A stretch of DNA of 33,803 nucleotides from Phosphoribacter sp964647395. Lineage in GTDB: Bacteria > Actinomycetota > Actinomycetes > Actinomycetales > Dermatophilaceae. Positions 1 to 7,084 of this stretch are shown piece by piece. The notes under the pieces are model-generated. The model searched no databases and was not told the origin of the DNA. It saw only the letters and a list, made by a program, of their open reading frames with translations. The stretch spans positions 1 through 33,803 of the forward strand of contig CAZYHR010000021.1 in NCBI GenBank assembly GCA_964647395.1. The letters are read 5' to 3'. Position numbers and translations under genes: made by a program. How positions within the stretch are numbered: position 1 is the stretch's first letter; each line of letters starts with the position of its first letter.

Positions 1-322
1 TCACCTCGTAGGTGAAGTCGACGTGGCCGGGGGTGTCGATCATGTTGATGGCATAGGTATGCCGCGCGCCCGCCTCGTCGATGACGTCCCACGGCATCCG
101 CACGGCCTGGCTCTTGATGGTGATGCCGCGCTCGCGCTCGATGTCCATCCGGTCGAGGTACTGCGCGCGCATCTGGCGGGCCTCGACGATCCCGGTGAGC
201 TGGAGCATCCGGTCGGCGAGGGTGGACTTGCCGTGGTCGATGTGGGCGATGATGCAGAAGTTGCGGATGCGCTCCGGTGGGGTCGCGTGGGGCGGGAGCC
301 CGGTGCGGGCCATCGGTGACAC
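1..322 (-). CDS. lepA: Elongation factor 4 (LepA), N-terminal part only
   Basis: About 107 codons of the N-terminus are present and the rest lies beyond the left edge. The translated GTPase segment holds the G1 loop AHIDHGKST, the switch region MDIERERGITIKS and the G3 motif DTPGH followed by VDF. The sequence NFCIIAHIDHGKSTLADRML is typical of LepA rather than TypA or EF-G. LepA is a ribosome-bound translational GTPase that acts on stalled or mistranslocated ribosomes. ATG at 313 and an in-frame GTG at 322 are both possible starts. I chose 322 because an AAGG lies about 10 bases upstream of it, and family members often begin with a short Ser-Pro-rich lead. lepA near rpsT and holA is a known actinobacterial neighbourhood. 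Confidence 0.93.
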   Translation of the reverse strand, partial: MSPMARTGLPPHATPPERIRNFCIIAHIDHGKSTLADRMLQLTGIVEARQMRAQYLDRMDIERERGITIKSQAVRMPWDVIDEAGARHTYAINMIDTPGHVDFTYEV

Positions 323-461
323 GTGTGGAGGACCTTCGGGGTGCGGTGGGACAGGGCGGACGGACTCGGCACAGTCTCCCACGACCGCGCCGGGCTGCCG
401 ACGCGATCGGGTGGCACGGCCGCGTGGTGGCCGGGTGGCGCCCCGTGCCCAGCGGTGCCAG

Positions 462-1622
462 CTAGCCGCGGAAGGTGAGCACCCGGCCCTGCACGGTCAC
501 GGTGACCTCCGTGCCGACCGCCCAGCTCGTGTCGGTGCGAGCCAGCAGCCGCTGCGGCCGGGCGGCGGCGGCATCCGGCCGGGTGCCCAGGGTGACGTAG
601 GCGTCGTGACCGTAGAACTCGACGGCCTCGACCCGCGCGGACAACCCGTGCCGGTCCCCGCCCGACCCGCCCGACCCGCCCGACCCGCTCGGGCCGGCCG
701 GCCCGGCCGGCTCCAGCCGCAGCTGCTCGGGGCGGATGCCGACGACGACCTGGTCGCCGGGCACCCCGGGTGGGTCGTCGTGCAGGTCGTGCTCGCCCAG
801 CACGGTGCGCACCCTCCCAGGGCCGAGCACCCCCGCGAGCTCGACCAGGTCGCCGACGAACCGGGCGGTCGGCAGCGACCCCGGCCGGTGGTAGACCTCC
901 TCCGGCGTGCCGACCTCCTCGATCCGGCCCTCGCGCATGACCGCGACGAGGTCGCTCATCGCCAGCGCCTCGTCCTGGTCGTGGGTGACCAGCACCGCGG
1001 TGGCCCCCTCGTGCTGCAGCACCTCGCGCACCTCGGTCCGGACCGCGGCGCGCAGCCCGGCGTCGAGCGCCGAGAACGGCTCGTCGAGCAGCACGACCCG
1101 CGGCCGCGGCGCCAGCGCCCGGGCCAGCGCCACCCGGTGCTGCTGCCCGCCGGAGAGTTCGTCGGGTCGGCGCGCGGCCAGCCCGGTCAGGCCGACGAGG
1201 TCGAGCAGTTCGCCGACCCGGGCGGTGCGGTCGGTGCCCCGCCGCAGGCCGTAGGCGATGTTGCCGGCCACCGTGAGATGGGGGAACAACGCGGCGTCCT
1301 GGGGCACGATGCCGACGCCGCGCCGCTCCGGTGGCACCGGCCGGCCCGGCCCGGTGACCTCGACGCCACCGATCGACACGGTGCCGGTATCGGGCCGCAC
1401 GAAGCCGGCCACGACCCGCAACAGGGTGGACTTGCCGCAGCCGCTCGGCCCGAGGACGCTGACCAGCCGCCCCGCCGGCACGTGCACCGAGGCACCGGCC
1501 AGCGCCCGGACCGGGCCGAACCGCACGACGACGTCGTGCAGCACGACGTCGCTGCCCACCGGGCCGGCCTCGGCCGGGCGGTTGACCGGCGGGCTCGGCC
1601 GGCGCGCGTCGACGGCGGTCAT
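462..1622 (-). CDS. Iron(III) ABC transporter ATP-binding protein (FbpC-like)
   Basis: This 386-residue ATPase powers the permease encoded just upstream. Walker A is GPSGCGKST at residues 58-66. A Q-loop lies in VPQDAALFPHLTV near 107-119, the signature is LSGGQ at 156-160, and Walker B is VVLLDE at 176-181, followed by an H-loop (VTHDQDEAL). The C-terminal third looks like a TOBE-type domain, reached through a Gly/Ser linker encoded by a 9-bp tandem repeat. ATG at 1622 is chosen because it overlaps the permease stop as ATGA, which suggests translational coupling; longer open frames upstream run inside the permease gene. Together with the di-tyrosine binding protein and the upstream iron box, the likely substrate is ferric iron. 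Another metal, or thiamine-type compounds, are weaker alternatives. Confidence 0.9.
   Translation of the reverse strand: MTAVDARRPSPPVNRPAEAGPVGSDVVLHDVVVRFGPVRALAGASVHVPAGRLVSVLGPSGCGKSTLLRVVAGFVRPDTGTVSIGGVEVTGPGRPVPPERRGVGIVPQDAALFPHLTVAGNIAYGLRRGTDRTARVGELLDLVGLTGLAARRPDELSGGQQHRVALARALAPRPRVVLLDEPFSALDAGLRAAVRTEVREVLQHEGATAVLVTHDQDEALAMSDLVAVMREGRIEEVGTPEEVYHRPGSLPTARFVGDLVELAGVLGPGRVRTVLGEHDLHDDPPGVPGDQVVVGIRPEQLRLEPAGPAGPSGSGGSGGSGGDRHGLSARVEAVEFYGHDAYVTLGTRPDAAAARPQRLLARTDTSWAVGTEVTVTVQGRVLTFRG
661..687. repeat. 9-bp tandem repeat inside the ABC ATPase gene
   Basis: Three perfect copies of CCCGACCCG stand head to tail. On the minus strand they encode the flexible Gly/Ser linker (GSGGSGGSGG) between the ATPase core and the C-terminal domain. 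Unit length is a multiple of three, so copy-number change would keep the reading frame. Confidence 0.85.
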
Positions 1623-3187
1623 GATCCGATCCGTCCCTGAGCGTGCATGAGCCACAGCGTAGGCGCCACGGCGAGCAGGACGAGCGCCGCGGCATACGGG
1701 GCGGCGGAGCCGTAGGCCGCGACACCCGCCTCCGTCCACAGGCTCGTCGCGAGCGTGTCGGCACCGGTGGGCCGCAGCAGCAGGGTGGCGGGCAACTCCT
1801 TCATGCAGGTCAGCACGACCAGCGCGCCCCCCGCGGCGATGCCCGGCATGGCCAGCGGCAGGGTGATCGAGCGCAGCACCTGCCCCGGCGTGCGGCCCAG
1901 CGACCGGGCCACCTCCTCGATCTCAGGGGCGCTCATCGCAACGTTGGCGCGCACCGAGGCCACCGCCGCCGGCAGCAGCAGGACGACATAGGCGACGACG
2001 AGCATCGGGGTCTGCTGATAGAGCGCCGGCACCACGCGGATACCGAAGAAGACCAGCGCCAGCGCCACGACGATGCCGGGCAGGGCGTGGCCGGCCCAGG
2101 TCGCCTGCTCGACGAGCGTCGTCAGCCGTCCCCGGTGTCGCGCGGCCAGGATGCCGACCGGCACCGCCAGCAGCAGGCAGGCCAGCCCGCCGAGCACCGA
2201 GAACCACGCGGTCCACCAGGTGCTCGCCGCCAGCCGGCCCCAGTCGACCCCGGCCGACAGTTCGGTGGTGAACCAGTAGCCGAGCGAGGCCAGCGGCACG
2301 CCGAGCGCGACGACCAGCACCAGGACCGAGCCGCCCAGCGCCAGCGGGGTCCAGTGGCGCAGCCGCATGGGGGTCGGCGGCAGGGGGGCCGCCGCGCCCA
2401 CCCGGGTCCGCTCGCGTCCGCGGGTGCGGGCCTCGCCGACCGCGATGAGCACGGTGACGACGACCAGCACGATCGACAGCACGGCGGCCGGGGTGCGGTC
2501 GAAGCTGGCCCGGTAGGACGTGTAGATGACCCGGGTGAACACGTCGTAGCGCAGGATCGACACGGCCCCGAAGTCGGACAGCGCGTAGAGGGCGACCAAC
2601 AGCGCGCCGGACGCGACCGCGGGGCGGATCTGCCGCAGGGTGACCCCCGCGAACGCCTGCCACGCCGAGCGGCCCAGGCTGCGGGCCACCTGCTCGGTCG
2701 ACGAGTCGACCCGTCGCAGGGCGGCGAGGGTCGGCAGGTAGACGTAGGGATAGGTGCAGGCGGCCAGCACGAGGACCGCCGCGCCGACGCCTTCGAGCGC
2801 CGGGAACGCGGACACCCAGGTGTAGGCCGCGACATAGCTCGGCACCGCGAGCGGCAGCCCGGCCAGCACCCCGACGACCCGGCGGCCGGGCATGGTGGTG
2901 CGGGCCACCAGCACCGCGAGGGCCACCCCGACGACCGTGGCCGCCAGGGTCACCAGGGCGGCCATGACCAGGCTGCGGGCGACCAGCGCCGCGGTCCGGT
3001 CCTGGGTGGCGATCTCGACCACGCGCGGCATACCGGCTTCGACGGTGCGCACCACCAGGTAGCCCAGGGGCAGCAGCGCCAGGCCCGCTGCCGCGAGGGC
3101 AGGGACCAGCAGGTATGCCGGTGCGCCCGGCCGGGTGCGCGGGCTGCGGACCCGGTCGGCCGGCTCGGTGGTCAGGACGGAGCTCAG
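1619..3187 (-). CDS. Iron(III) ABC transporter permease (FbpB-like), probable CTG start
   Basis: This is a double-length permease, with two fused halves of about six membrane helices each. Each half has an EAA-type loop contacting the ATPase: ARSLGRSAWQAF in the first and ARSLGRTPGQVL in the second. The first ordinary start is GTG at 3055, but the same frame stays open to 3187. The extra residues form a cytoplasmic lead and a convincing first helix (AYLLVPALAAAGLALLPLGY). No ATG, GTG or TTG lies in that stretch. A CTG at 3185-3187 overlaps the upstream stop as CTGA and has a perfect AGGAGG (3198-3203) 10 bases away, so I extend to it. That gives 522 residues, a usual FbpB length. The end overlaps the ATPase start by 4 bases. 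Confidence 0.85.
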   Translation of the reverse strand: MSSVLTTEPADRVRSPRTRPGAPAYLLVPALAAAGLALLPLGYLVVRTVEAGMPRVVEIATQDRTAALVARSLVMAALVTLAATVVGVALAVLVARTTMPGRRVVGVLAGLPLAVPSYVAAYTWVSAFPALEGVGAAVLVLAACTYPYVYLPTLAALRRVDSSTEQVARSLGRSAWQAFAGVTLRQIRPAVASGALLVALYALSDFGAVSILRYDVFTRVIYTSYRASFDRTPAAVLSIVLVVVTVLIAVGEARTRGRERTRVGAAAPLPPTPMRLRHWTPLALGGSVLVLVVALGVPLASLGYWFTTELSAGVDWGRLAASTWWTAWFSVLGGLACLLLAVPVGILAARHRGRLTTLVEQATWAGHALPGIVVALALVFFGIRVVPALYQQTPMLVVAYVVLLLPAAVASVRANVAMSAPEIEEVARSLGRTPGQVLRSITLPLAMPGIAAGGALVVLTCMKELPATLLLRPTGADTLATSLWTEAGVAAYGSAAPYAAALVLLAVAPTLWLMHAQGRIGS

Positions 3188-4236
3188 GTCAGGCCCACCT
3201 CCTGCAGCATCGCGAGGGTCTGCTTGAGCGAGTCGAGCTTGTTGAGGTCGATCTTGGCCCCACTGAGCTGGGTCAGCGGCGGCAACTGGTGCTTGGTCGA
3301 CGTCACGCCGGCCACGACCGGGTATTCGGCGGTCTCGTCGGCGAAGTACTGCTGGCTGTCCTGGCTCAGCAGTTCGGCGACGATCTGGGTCGCCTGGGTC
3401 CGCTCGGCCGAGCCCTTGAGTACGGCGATGCCGGCGACGTTGACCAGCGCGCCGGGGTCGTCGGTGCCCAGGAAGCGGATCCGGCTGGGCACGTTGGCGG
3501 CACCCTTGGCGGCCACCTGCGCGTGCCAGTAGTAGTGGTTGATCAGGCCGATGCTGGTCTGGCCGGCGTTGACCGCGTCGAGGACGGCGTTGTTGTTGCC
3601 GAACGCCTTGGGCTCGTTGGCCTTGAAGCGCTGCAGCCAGTCCTTGGCGGCCGCGTCACCCTTGGCGACCCGCAGCGCGGTGACGAAGGCGTGGAAGGAC
3701 GCGTTGGTCGGCGCGAAGCCGATCTTGCCCCGGTACTTCGGGTCGAGCACGGCGTCGATGCTGGTCATCTGCTCGACCTCGGGGGCCTGACGGGGGTCGT
3801 AGGCCACGACCCGGGCGCGGGCCGACGTGGCGACCCAGCGGGACTGGGCGTCGGCGTAGCCGGGCTGGACCAGCGAGGTGATGGTCTGCGGGAGCGGCTC
3901 CAGGCGGTCCTCGAGCGCGAGCGCGCCGAGGGCCCCGGCGTCCTGGCTGAAGAACAGGTCGGCCTGGGTCCGGGTGCCCTCCTCGAGCAGCTGGGCGGCC
4001 AACTCGCTGGAGTCGCCGTAGCGGACCTCGACCTTGGTCCCGGTCTTGCCGGCGATCCGGTCCAGCAGCGGCTTGACGAGCTTCTCGCTGCGGCCGCTGT
4101 AGATCGTCACCGTGGTGGAGCCGGCCGCCGCCGCGGTGCCCTGGGTCGCGGTGGGCGCCGGGGTGGTCGTGCTGCACGCGGCCAGCAGCGCGGCGACGGC
4201 TGCCGCGGTGAACAGCTGGGTGGGGCGACTAGGCAT
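3184..4236 (-). CDS. Iron(III) ABC transporter substrate-binding lipoprotein (FbpA/FutA-like)
   Basis: This 350-residue extracellular binding protein is anchored by lipid. A signal peptide of about 20 residues ends in the lipobox LAAC, with Cys21 as the predicted modified residue, and a Ala/Thr-rich linker follows. The mature part starts with TTVTIYSGRSEKLVKPLL, typical of the iron(III)-binding family. It contains INHYYWHA near residue 220, which matches the paired tyrosines that hold iron in FbpA-like proteins. The start ATG at 4236 has a GGAG about 9 bases upstream. It is the first gene of the three-gene transporter operon and lies directly behind a predicted iron-repressor box, so expression should rise when iron is scarce. 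Confidence 0.92.
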   Translation of the reverse strand: MPSRPTQLFTAAAVAALLAACSTTTPAPTATQGTAAAAGSTTVTIYSGRSEKLVKPLLDRIAGKTGTKVEVRYGDSSELAAQLLEEGTRTQADLFFSQDAGALGALALEDRLEPLPQTITSLVQPGYADAQSRWVATSARARVVAYDPRQAPEVEQMTSIDAVLDPKYRGKIGFAPTNASFHAFVTALRVAKGDAAAKDWLQRFKANEPKAFGNNNAVLDAVNAGQTSIGLINHYYWHAQVAAKGAANVPSRIRFLGTDDPGALVNVAGIAVLKGSAERTQATQIVAELLSQDSQQYFADETAEYPVVAGVTSTKHQLPPLTQLSGAKIDLNKLDSLKQTLAMLQEVGLT

Positions 4237-4272
4237 CAGGTGGTCTCCGAGGTAGACGATCCGGGCAGACCC

Positions 4273-4302
4273 ACCCTATGAGGTAAGGCTTACCTAACTT
4301 AA
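4273..4302 (-). promoter_or_regulatory. Promoter of the iron transporter operon
   Basis: Reading on the minus strand, TTAAGT (4297-4302) and TAGGGT (4273-4278) are separated by 18 bases, a good -35/-10 layout. The predicted transcript start is near 4266, giving a leader of about 30 bases that carries a Shine-Dalgarno sequence. The iron box fills the spacer. Confidence 0.6.
4279..4297 (-). promoter_or_regulatory. IdeR/DtxR iron box
   Basis: The minus strand reads TTAGGTAAGCCTTACCTCA, a 19-base near-palindrome that closely follows the known DtxR/IdeR consensus TWAGGTTAGSCTAACCTWA. It lies between the -35 and -10 hexamers of the transporter promoter, so repressor bound with Fe(II) would block polymerase. 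Family knowledge gives the regulator; the regulator gene itself is not in the window. Confidence 0.85.
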
Positions 4303-4409
4303 GGGCCGGGGGGTGAGATCGACGTCACATCGGCCCGGCGCCGGCCGGTGTGGTCGCCGGGTGGGCTCAGGCGGGCGAGGTTCGGGCGGTCGCGAGCCGC
4401 CGCCGGATC

Positions 4410-4490
4410 ATCGTGGCGGTTGAACCCCCCGATCCGGTCGTTGAACCGCCACCATCCCCCGCTCTGGTCACCGAACCGCCACGATCCCCC
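4410..4490. repeat. Three copies of a 12-base element upstream of the MazF-like gene
   Basis: AACCGCCACGAT occurs at 4474-4485, a one-mismatch copy AACCGCCACCAT at 4444-4455, and an exact inverted copy ATCGTGGCGGTT at 4410-4421. The two direct copies are 30 bases apart and both continue into a run of C. The layout resembles multiple operator half-sites, although no function is shown. Confidence 0.6.
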
Positions 4491-4494
4491 CAGC

Positions 4495-4500
4495 TAGGGT
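4495..4500 (+). promoter_or_regulatory. -10 box of a predicted leaderless promoter (MazF-like gene)
   Basis: TAGGGT ends exactly 6 bases before the GTG start at 4507, so the expected transcript would begin at the start codon. No Shine-Dalgarno sequence is visible. Confidence 0.5.
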
Positions 4501-4506
4501 GGCGCC

Positions 4507-5079
4507 GTGGGGATCCTCGACACGATGCGCCGGGCCCTGGGCCGACCGTCCGGCGGTTCCGCCGGCCGCCGCGGACCGGACCTGCCCGCGGTGGCCGGGG
4601 GCGGCATACCGGCTGGTGGCGGGTCGGGCGCCCGGCCGGCCGACGGGGGATCGACGGCGCCGGTGGGCCGCCCCCGGCGCTACCCCGGCGACTACCGCGC
4701 GGTCCCGGCGATGCGGTGGGCGCCGCGGCCGGACGGCAACCCGGACCCCGGCGAGGTGGTGTGGACCTGGGTGCCGTTCGAGGAGGACCACGACCGGGGC
4801 AAGGACCGGCCGGTGCTGCTCGTCGGGGTGGACGGCGACTGGCTGCTCGGCGTGCCGCTGACCAGCCTCGACCACGATCGCGACCGGGCCCAGGAGCGGC
4901 GGGCCGGGCGGCACTGGGTCGATGTCGGCTCGGGTCCGTGGGACCGGCAGGGCCGGCCGAGCGAGGCCCGGGTCGACCGGATCATCCGGGTCGACGCGGC
5001 GGCGATCCGTCGGGAGGGCGCGGTGCTCGACCGGGCGGTCTTCCAGCGGGTGGCCGACGCGATCCGGGCGCACCGGTAG
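4507..5079 (+). CDS. MazF/PemK-family protein, no antitoxin partner
   Basis: The protein has 190 residues. Roughly the first 65 are low-complexity Gly/Pro/Arg sequence. The rest resembles the PemK/MazF fold: GEVVWTWVPFEED, then KDRPVLLVG, then a polar strand and helix region ending in a helix (AVFQRVADAIRAHR). In this family the GKxRPvLV stretch belongs to the core that cleaves RNA in toxins. No small antitoxin gene lies immediately upstream or downstream on the same strand; upstream is the divergent iron operon and downstream is rpsT on the opposite strand. Many actinobacteria carry such solitary genes annotated as MazF-like, and real toxin activity is uncertain. GTG at 4507 is chosen because a TAGGGT lies 6 bases before it. 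Confidence 0.72.
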   Translation: MGILDTMRRALGRPSGGSAGRRGPDLPAVAGGGIPAGGGSGARPADGGSTAPVGRPRRYPGDYRAVPAMRWAPRPDGNPDPGEVVWTWVPFEEDHDRGKDRPVLLVGVDGDWLLGVPLTSLDHDRDRAQERRAGRHWVDVGSGPWDRQGRPSEARVDRIIRVDAAAIRREGAVLDRAVFQRVADAIRAHR

Positions 5080-5115
5080 CCGCCGGCGCCCACGTCGGCC
5101 ACCCGGAACGACGAA

Positions 5116-5155
5116 ACCCGCACCAGCCGGCCCCGGACGGGCGGCTGGTGCGGGT
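5116..5155. terminator. Bidirectional hairpin terminator between the MazF-like gene and rpsT
   Basis: A perfect 14-bp inverted repeat, ACCCGCACCAGCCG (5116-5129) and CGGCTGGTGCGGGT (5142-5155), surrounds a 12-base loop. It sits between two convergent genes and could end both transcripts. There is no strong U-run, as is usual for actinobacteria. Confidence 0.75.
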
Positions 5156-5168
5156 GATCTGCCAGTGC

Positions 5169-5429
5169 CTAGAGGCCGGCGGCTCGCCTGGCCATGGCCG
5201 ACTTCTTGTTGGCGGCCTGGTTGGCGTGGATGACGCCCTTGGCGACGGCCTTGTCGAGTTTGGTCGACGCGACGCGCAGGGCGTCCTGGGCGGCGCTCTG
5301 GTCGCCGGTGTCGGCGGCCTCGCGGAACTTGCGGATGAAGGTGCGCAACTCGGACTTGACCGCCTTGTTGCGGTCGGTGCGCTTGGCGTTGGTCTTGATC
5401 CGCTTGAGCTGGGACTTGATGTTCGCCAC
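5169..5429 (-). CDS. rpsT: 30S ribosomal protein S20
   Basis: The 86-residue product begins ANIKSQLKRIKTNAKRTDRN after the start residue and is rich in Lys, Arg and Ala throughout. It contains RTFIRKFREAADTGD and ends KKSAMARRAAGL. Both length and sequence fit bacterial S20, a primary binder of 16S rRNA in the small subunit. The GTG at 5429 gives the standard N-terminus; the open frame continues upstream but only into the untranslated leader. Its place between holA and lepA is a common actinobacterial arrangement, though the comEC gene often found beside holA is not seen here. A hairpin at 5537-5562 sits near the start of the predicted mRNA. In E. coli S20 controls its own translation; whether that happens here is not known. 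Confidence 0.96.
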   Translation of the reverse strand: MANIKSQLKRIKTNAKRTDRNKAVKSELRTFIRKFREAADTGDQSAAQDALRVASTKLDKAVAKGVIHANQAANKKSAMARRAAGL

Positions 5430-5536
5430 TGGTGTGCTTCGTCTTTCGGTCGGTGGGGTATGCCGTAGAGGGCGGCAGACGCGGCTCGGGACCGGGCGTG
5501 GGGCACCCGTGGTTGAGCCGCGCTGAGGGTGGTGCT

Positions 5537-5562
5537 CGTGCGCGCACGACCAGGCGCGCACG
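5537..5562 (-). promoter_or_regulatory. Hairpin in the rpsT leader
   Basis: A perfect 9-bp inverted repeat, CGTGCGCGC (5537-5545) and GCGCGCACG (5554-5562), flanks an 8-base loop. It lies at the very 5' end of the predicted rpsT transcript. It could stabilise the mRNA or take part in feedback control by S20. Confidence 0.45.
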
Positions 5563-5571
5563 CAACCAACG

Positions 5572-5601
5572 AATCTACCAGCGACAACACACCGCGCCCA
5601 A
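5572..5601 (-). promoter_or_regulatory. Probable rpsT promoter
   Basis: On the minus strand, TTGGGC (5596-5601) and TAGATT (5572-5577) are 18 bases apart. The expected start near 5565 leaves an rpsT leader of about 135 bases. This is motif matching only. Confidence 0.5.
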
Positions 5602-5674
5602 ACCGCGACCCAGGGCTGTGGCGCCGGTCACTTCCGGGGCAGGATGGACCGCACCGATGGACCCGGGAGGACTG

Positions 5675-7084
5675 ATGACGGTGCGGCTGGACTCGACCAC
5701 GACCCTGCTGGCCCAGGTGGCCGACGGGGCGACCACCCCGGCTGAGGTCGCCGCGGCGATCACGGCGGCGGCCGAGCGGGCCGCCCCGCTCAACGCCCTG
5801 GTCGACGGCTGGCGCGAGGGCCTGGCCGACCGGGCGGCGGCGGCCGGCCCGGGCCCGCTGCACGGGCTGCCGGTCGTCGTCAAGGACATCTTCGACGTCG
5901 CGGGCCTGACCACGAGCGGCGGCACCCGGGCGCTGGCCGACCGGCTCGCCACGGCCGACTCCGCCGCGGTCGCCCGGCTGCGCGCGGCGGGCGCGTTCGT
6001 CGCGGCCAAGAACACCCTGCACGAACTGTCCTTCGGCATCACCACCAACAACGCCTTCAGCGGCCCGGCCCGCAACCCTTACGACCCCACCCGCATCCCG
6101 GGCGGGTCCAGCGGCGGCACCGCCGTGGCCGTGGCCATGGGCATCGCCCCGATCGGCCTGGCCGCCGACACCGGCGGCTCCTCCCGCATCCCCGCGGCCT
6201 ACTGCGGGCTGGTCGGGCTGCGGCCCACCCACGGCCGCTACCCCGGCGAGGGGGCGGTGCCGATCTCGCACACCCGCGACACCGCCGGCCTGATCGCCCG
6301 CACGGTCGCCGAGGTCGCGCTCGTCGACGCGGTGCTCGCCGCCGAGCCGTCGGCGCAGCTCACGCCGAGCCCGCTGGCCGGGGTGCGCCTCGGCGCGCCG
6401 GTCGAATACTGGACCGGGCTGCACCCCGAGGTCGAACAGGTATGCCGCGCGGCCCGGGCCGCGCTCGAAGGCGCCGGCGCGCAGGTGGTCGAGGTGTCGG
6501 TGGCGCCGCTGCGGCGGATCGAGGACGAGATCGCCGTGCCGCTGTGCCTGGCCGAGCTGGCCCCGGATCTGGCCGACTACCTGACCCGGGTGCCCGACGG
6601 GCTGACCGTCGAGCAGGTCGCCGGCCAGGTCGCCTCCCCCGACGTCGCCCCGATCGTCGCGGCGGCGGTGGGCTGGGACGGGGGCGAGGCGGCATACCAG
6701 CGGTTACTGGCCGGCCGGCAGCAGTTGCGGGACGGCTACGCGGGGCTGCTGGACGAGCACCGCCTCGACGCGCTGGTGTTCCCGACCACGCCGCTGCCGC
6801 CCCCGCCGATCGGGGACGACGAGACGACCGAGCTGCTCGGTGAGCGGCTGCCGACCTTCCCCATCGTCATCCGGCACGCCAACCTCGCCGGGGTCGCCGG
6901 GCATCCCGGGGTGTCGGTGCCCGCCGGAGTCACCTCGGCGGGTCTGCCGGTCGGCATCGAGCTCGACGGCCGGGTCGGCGCCGACCGCGAACTGCTCGGT
7001 CTCGCAGCCGCACTCGAGGCGCTGCTGCCCCGCACCCCGGCACCGCCGGACCGGCCCGCCACCCTGCCCGAGGAGTCCCAGTGA
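5675..7084 (+). CDS. Amidase-signature-family hydrolase
   Basis: The product has 469 residues. The amidase signature triad is visible: Lys in LPVVVKDIFD, the cis-Ser in GGSSGGTAVAVAMG, and the nucleophile Ser in ADTGGSSRIPAAYCGLVGLR. The family hydrolyses carboxylic amides, and GatA of the Glu-tRNA amidotransferase shares this fold. A gatA assignment is unlikely because no gatB or gatC is near and a nitronate-monooxygenase-like gene follows. ATG at 5675 is chosen because GGGAGG lies 5-10 bases before it; an ATG at 5657 in the same frame is weaker. The stop overlaps the next gene's GTG as GTGA, so the two are probably co-translated. The substrate cannot be read from sequence. Confidence 0.88.
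   Translation: MTVRLDSTTTLLAQVADGATTPAEVAAAITAAAERAAPLNALVDGWREGLADRAAAAGPGPLHGLPVVVKDIFDVAGLTTSGGTRALADRLATADSAAVARLRAAGAFVAAKNTLHELSFGITTNNAFSGPARNPYDPTRIPGGSSGGTAVAVAMGIAPIGLAADTGGSSRIPAAYCGLVGLRPTHGRYPGEGAVPISHTRDTAGLIARTVAEVALVDAVLAAEPSAQLTPSPLAGVRLGAPVEYWTGLHPEVEQVCRAARAALEGAGAQVVEVSVAPLRRIEDEIAVPLCLAELAPDLADYLTRVPDGLTVEQVAGQVASPDVAPIVAAAVGWDGGEAAYQRLLAGRQQLRDGYAGLLDEHRLDALVFPTTPLPPPPIGDDETTELLGERLPTFPIVIRHANLAGVAGHPGVSVPAGVTSAGLPVGIELDGRVGADRELLGLAAALEALLPRTPAPPDRPATLPEESQ

Noticed and set aside
1643..3532. Long plus-strand open frame over the iron permease.
   Set aside because: Gln/Arg/Gly-rich shadow of a membrane protein gene.
5675..7084. Amidase as GatA of the tRNA amidotransferase.
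   Set aside because: No gatB or gatC nearby, and the gene is coupled to a nitronate-monooxygenase-like gene.
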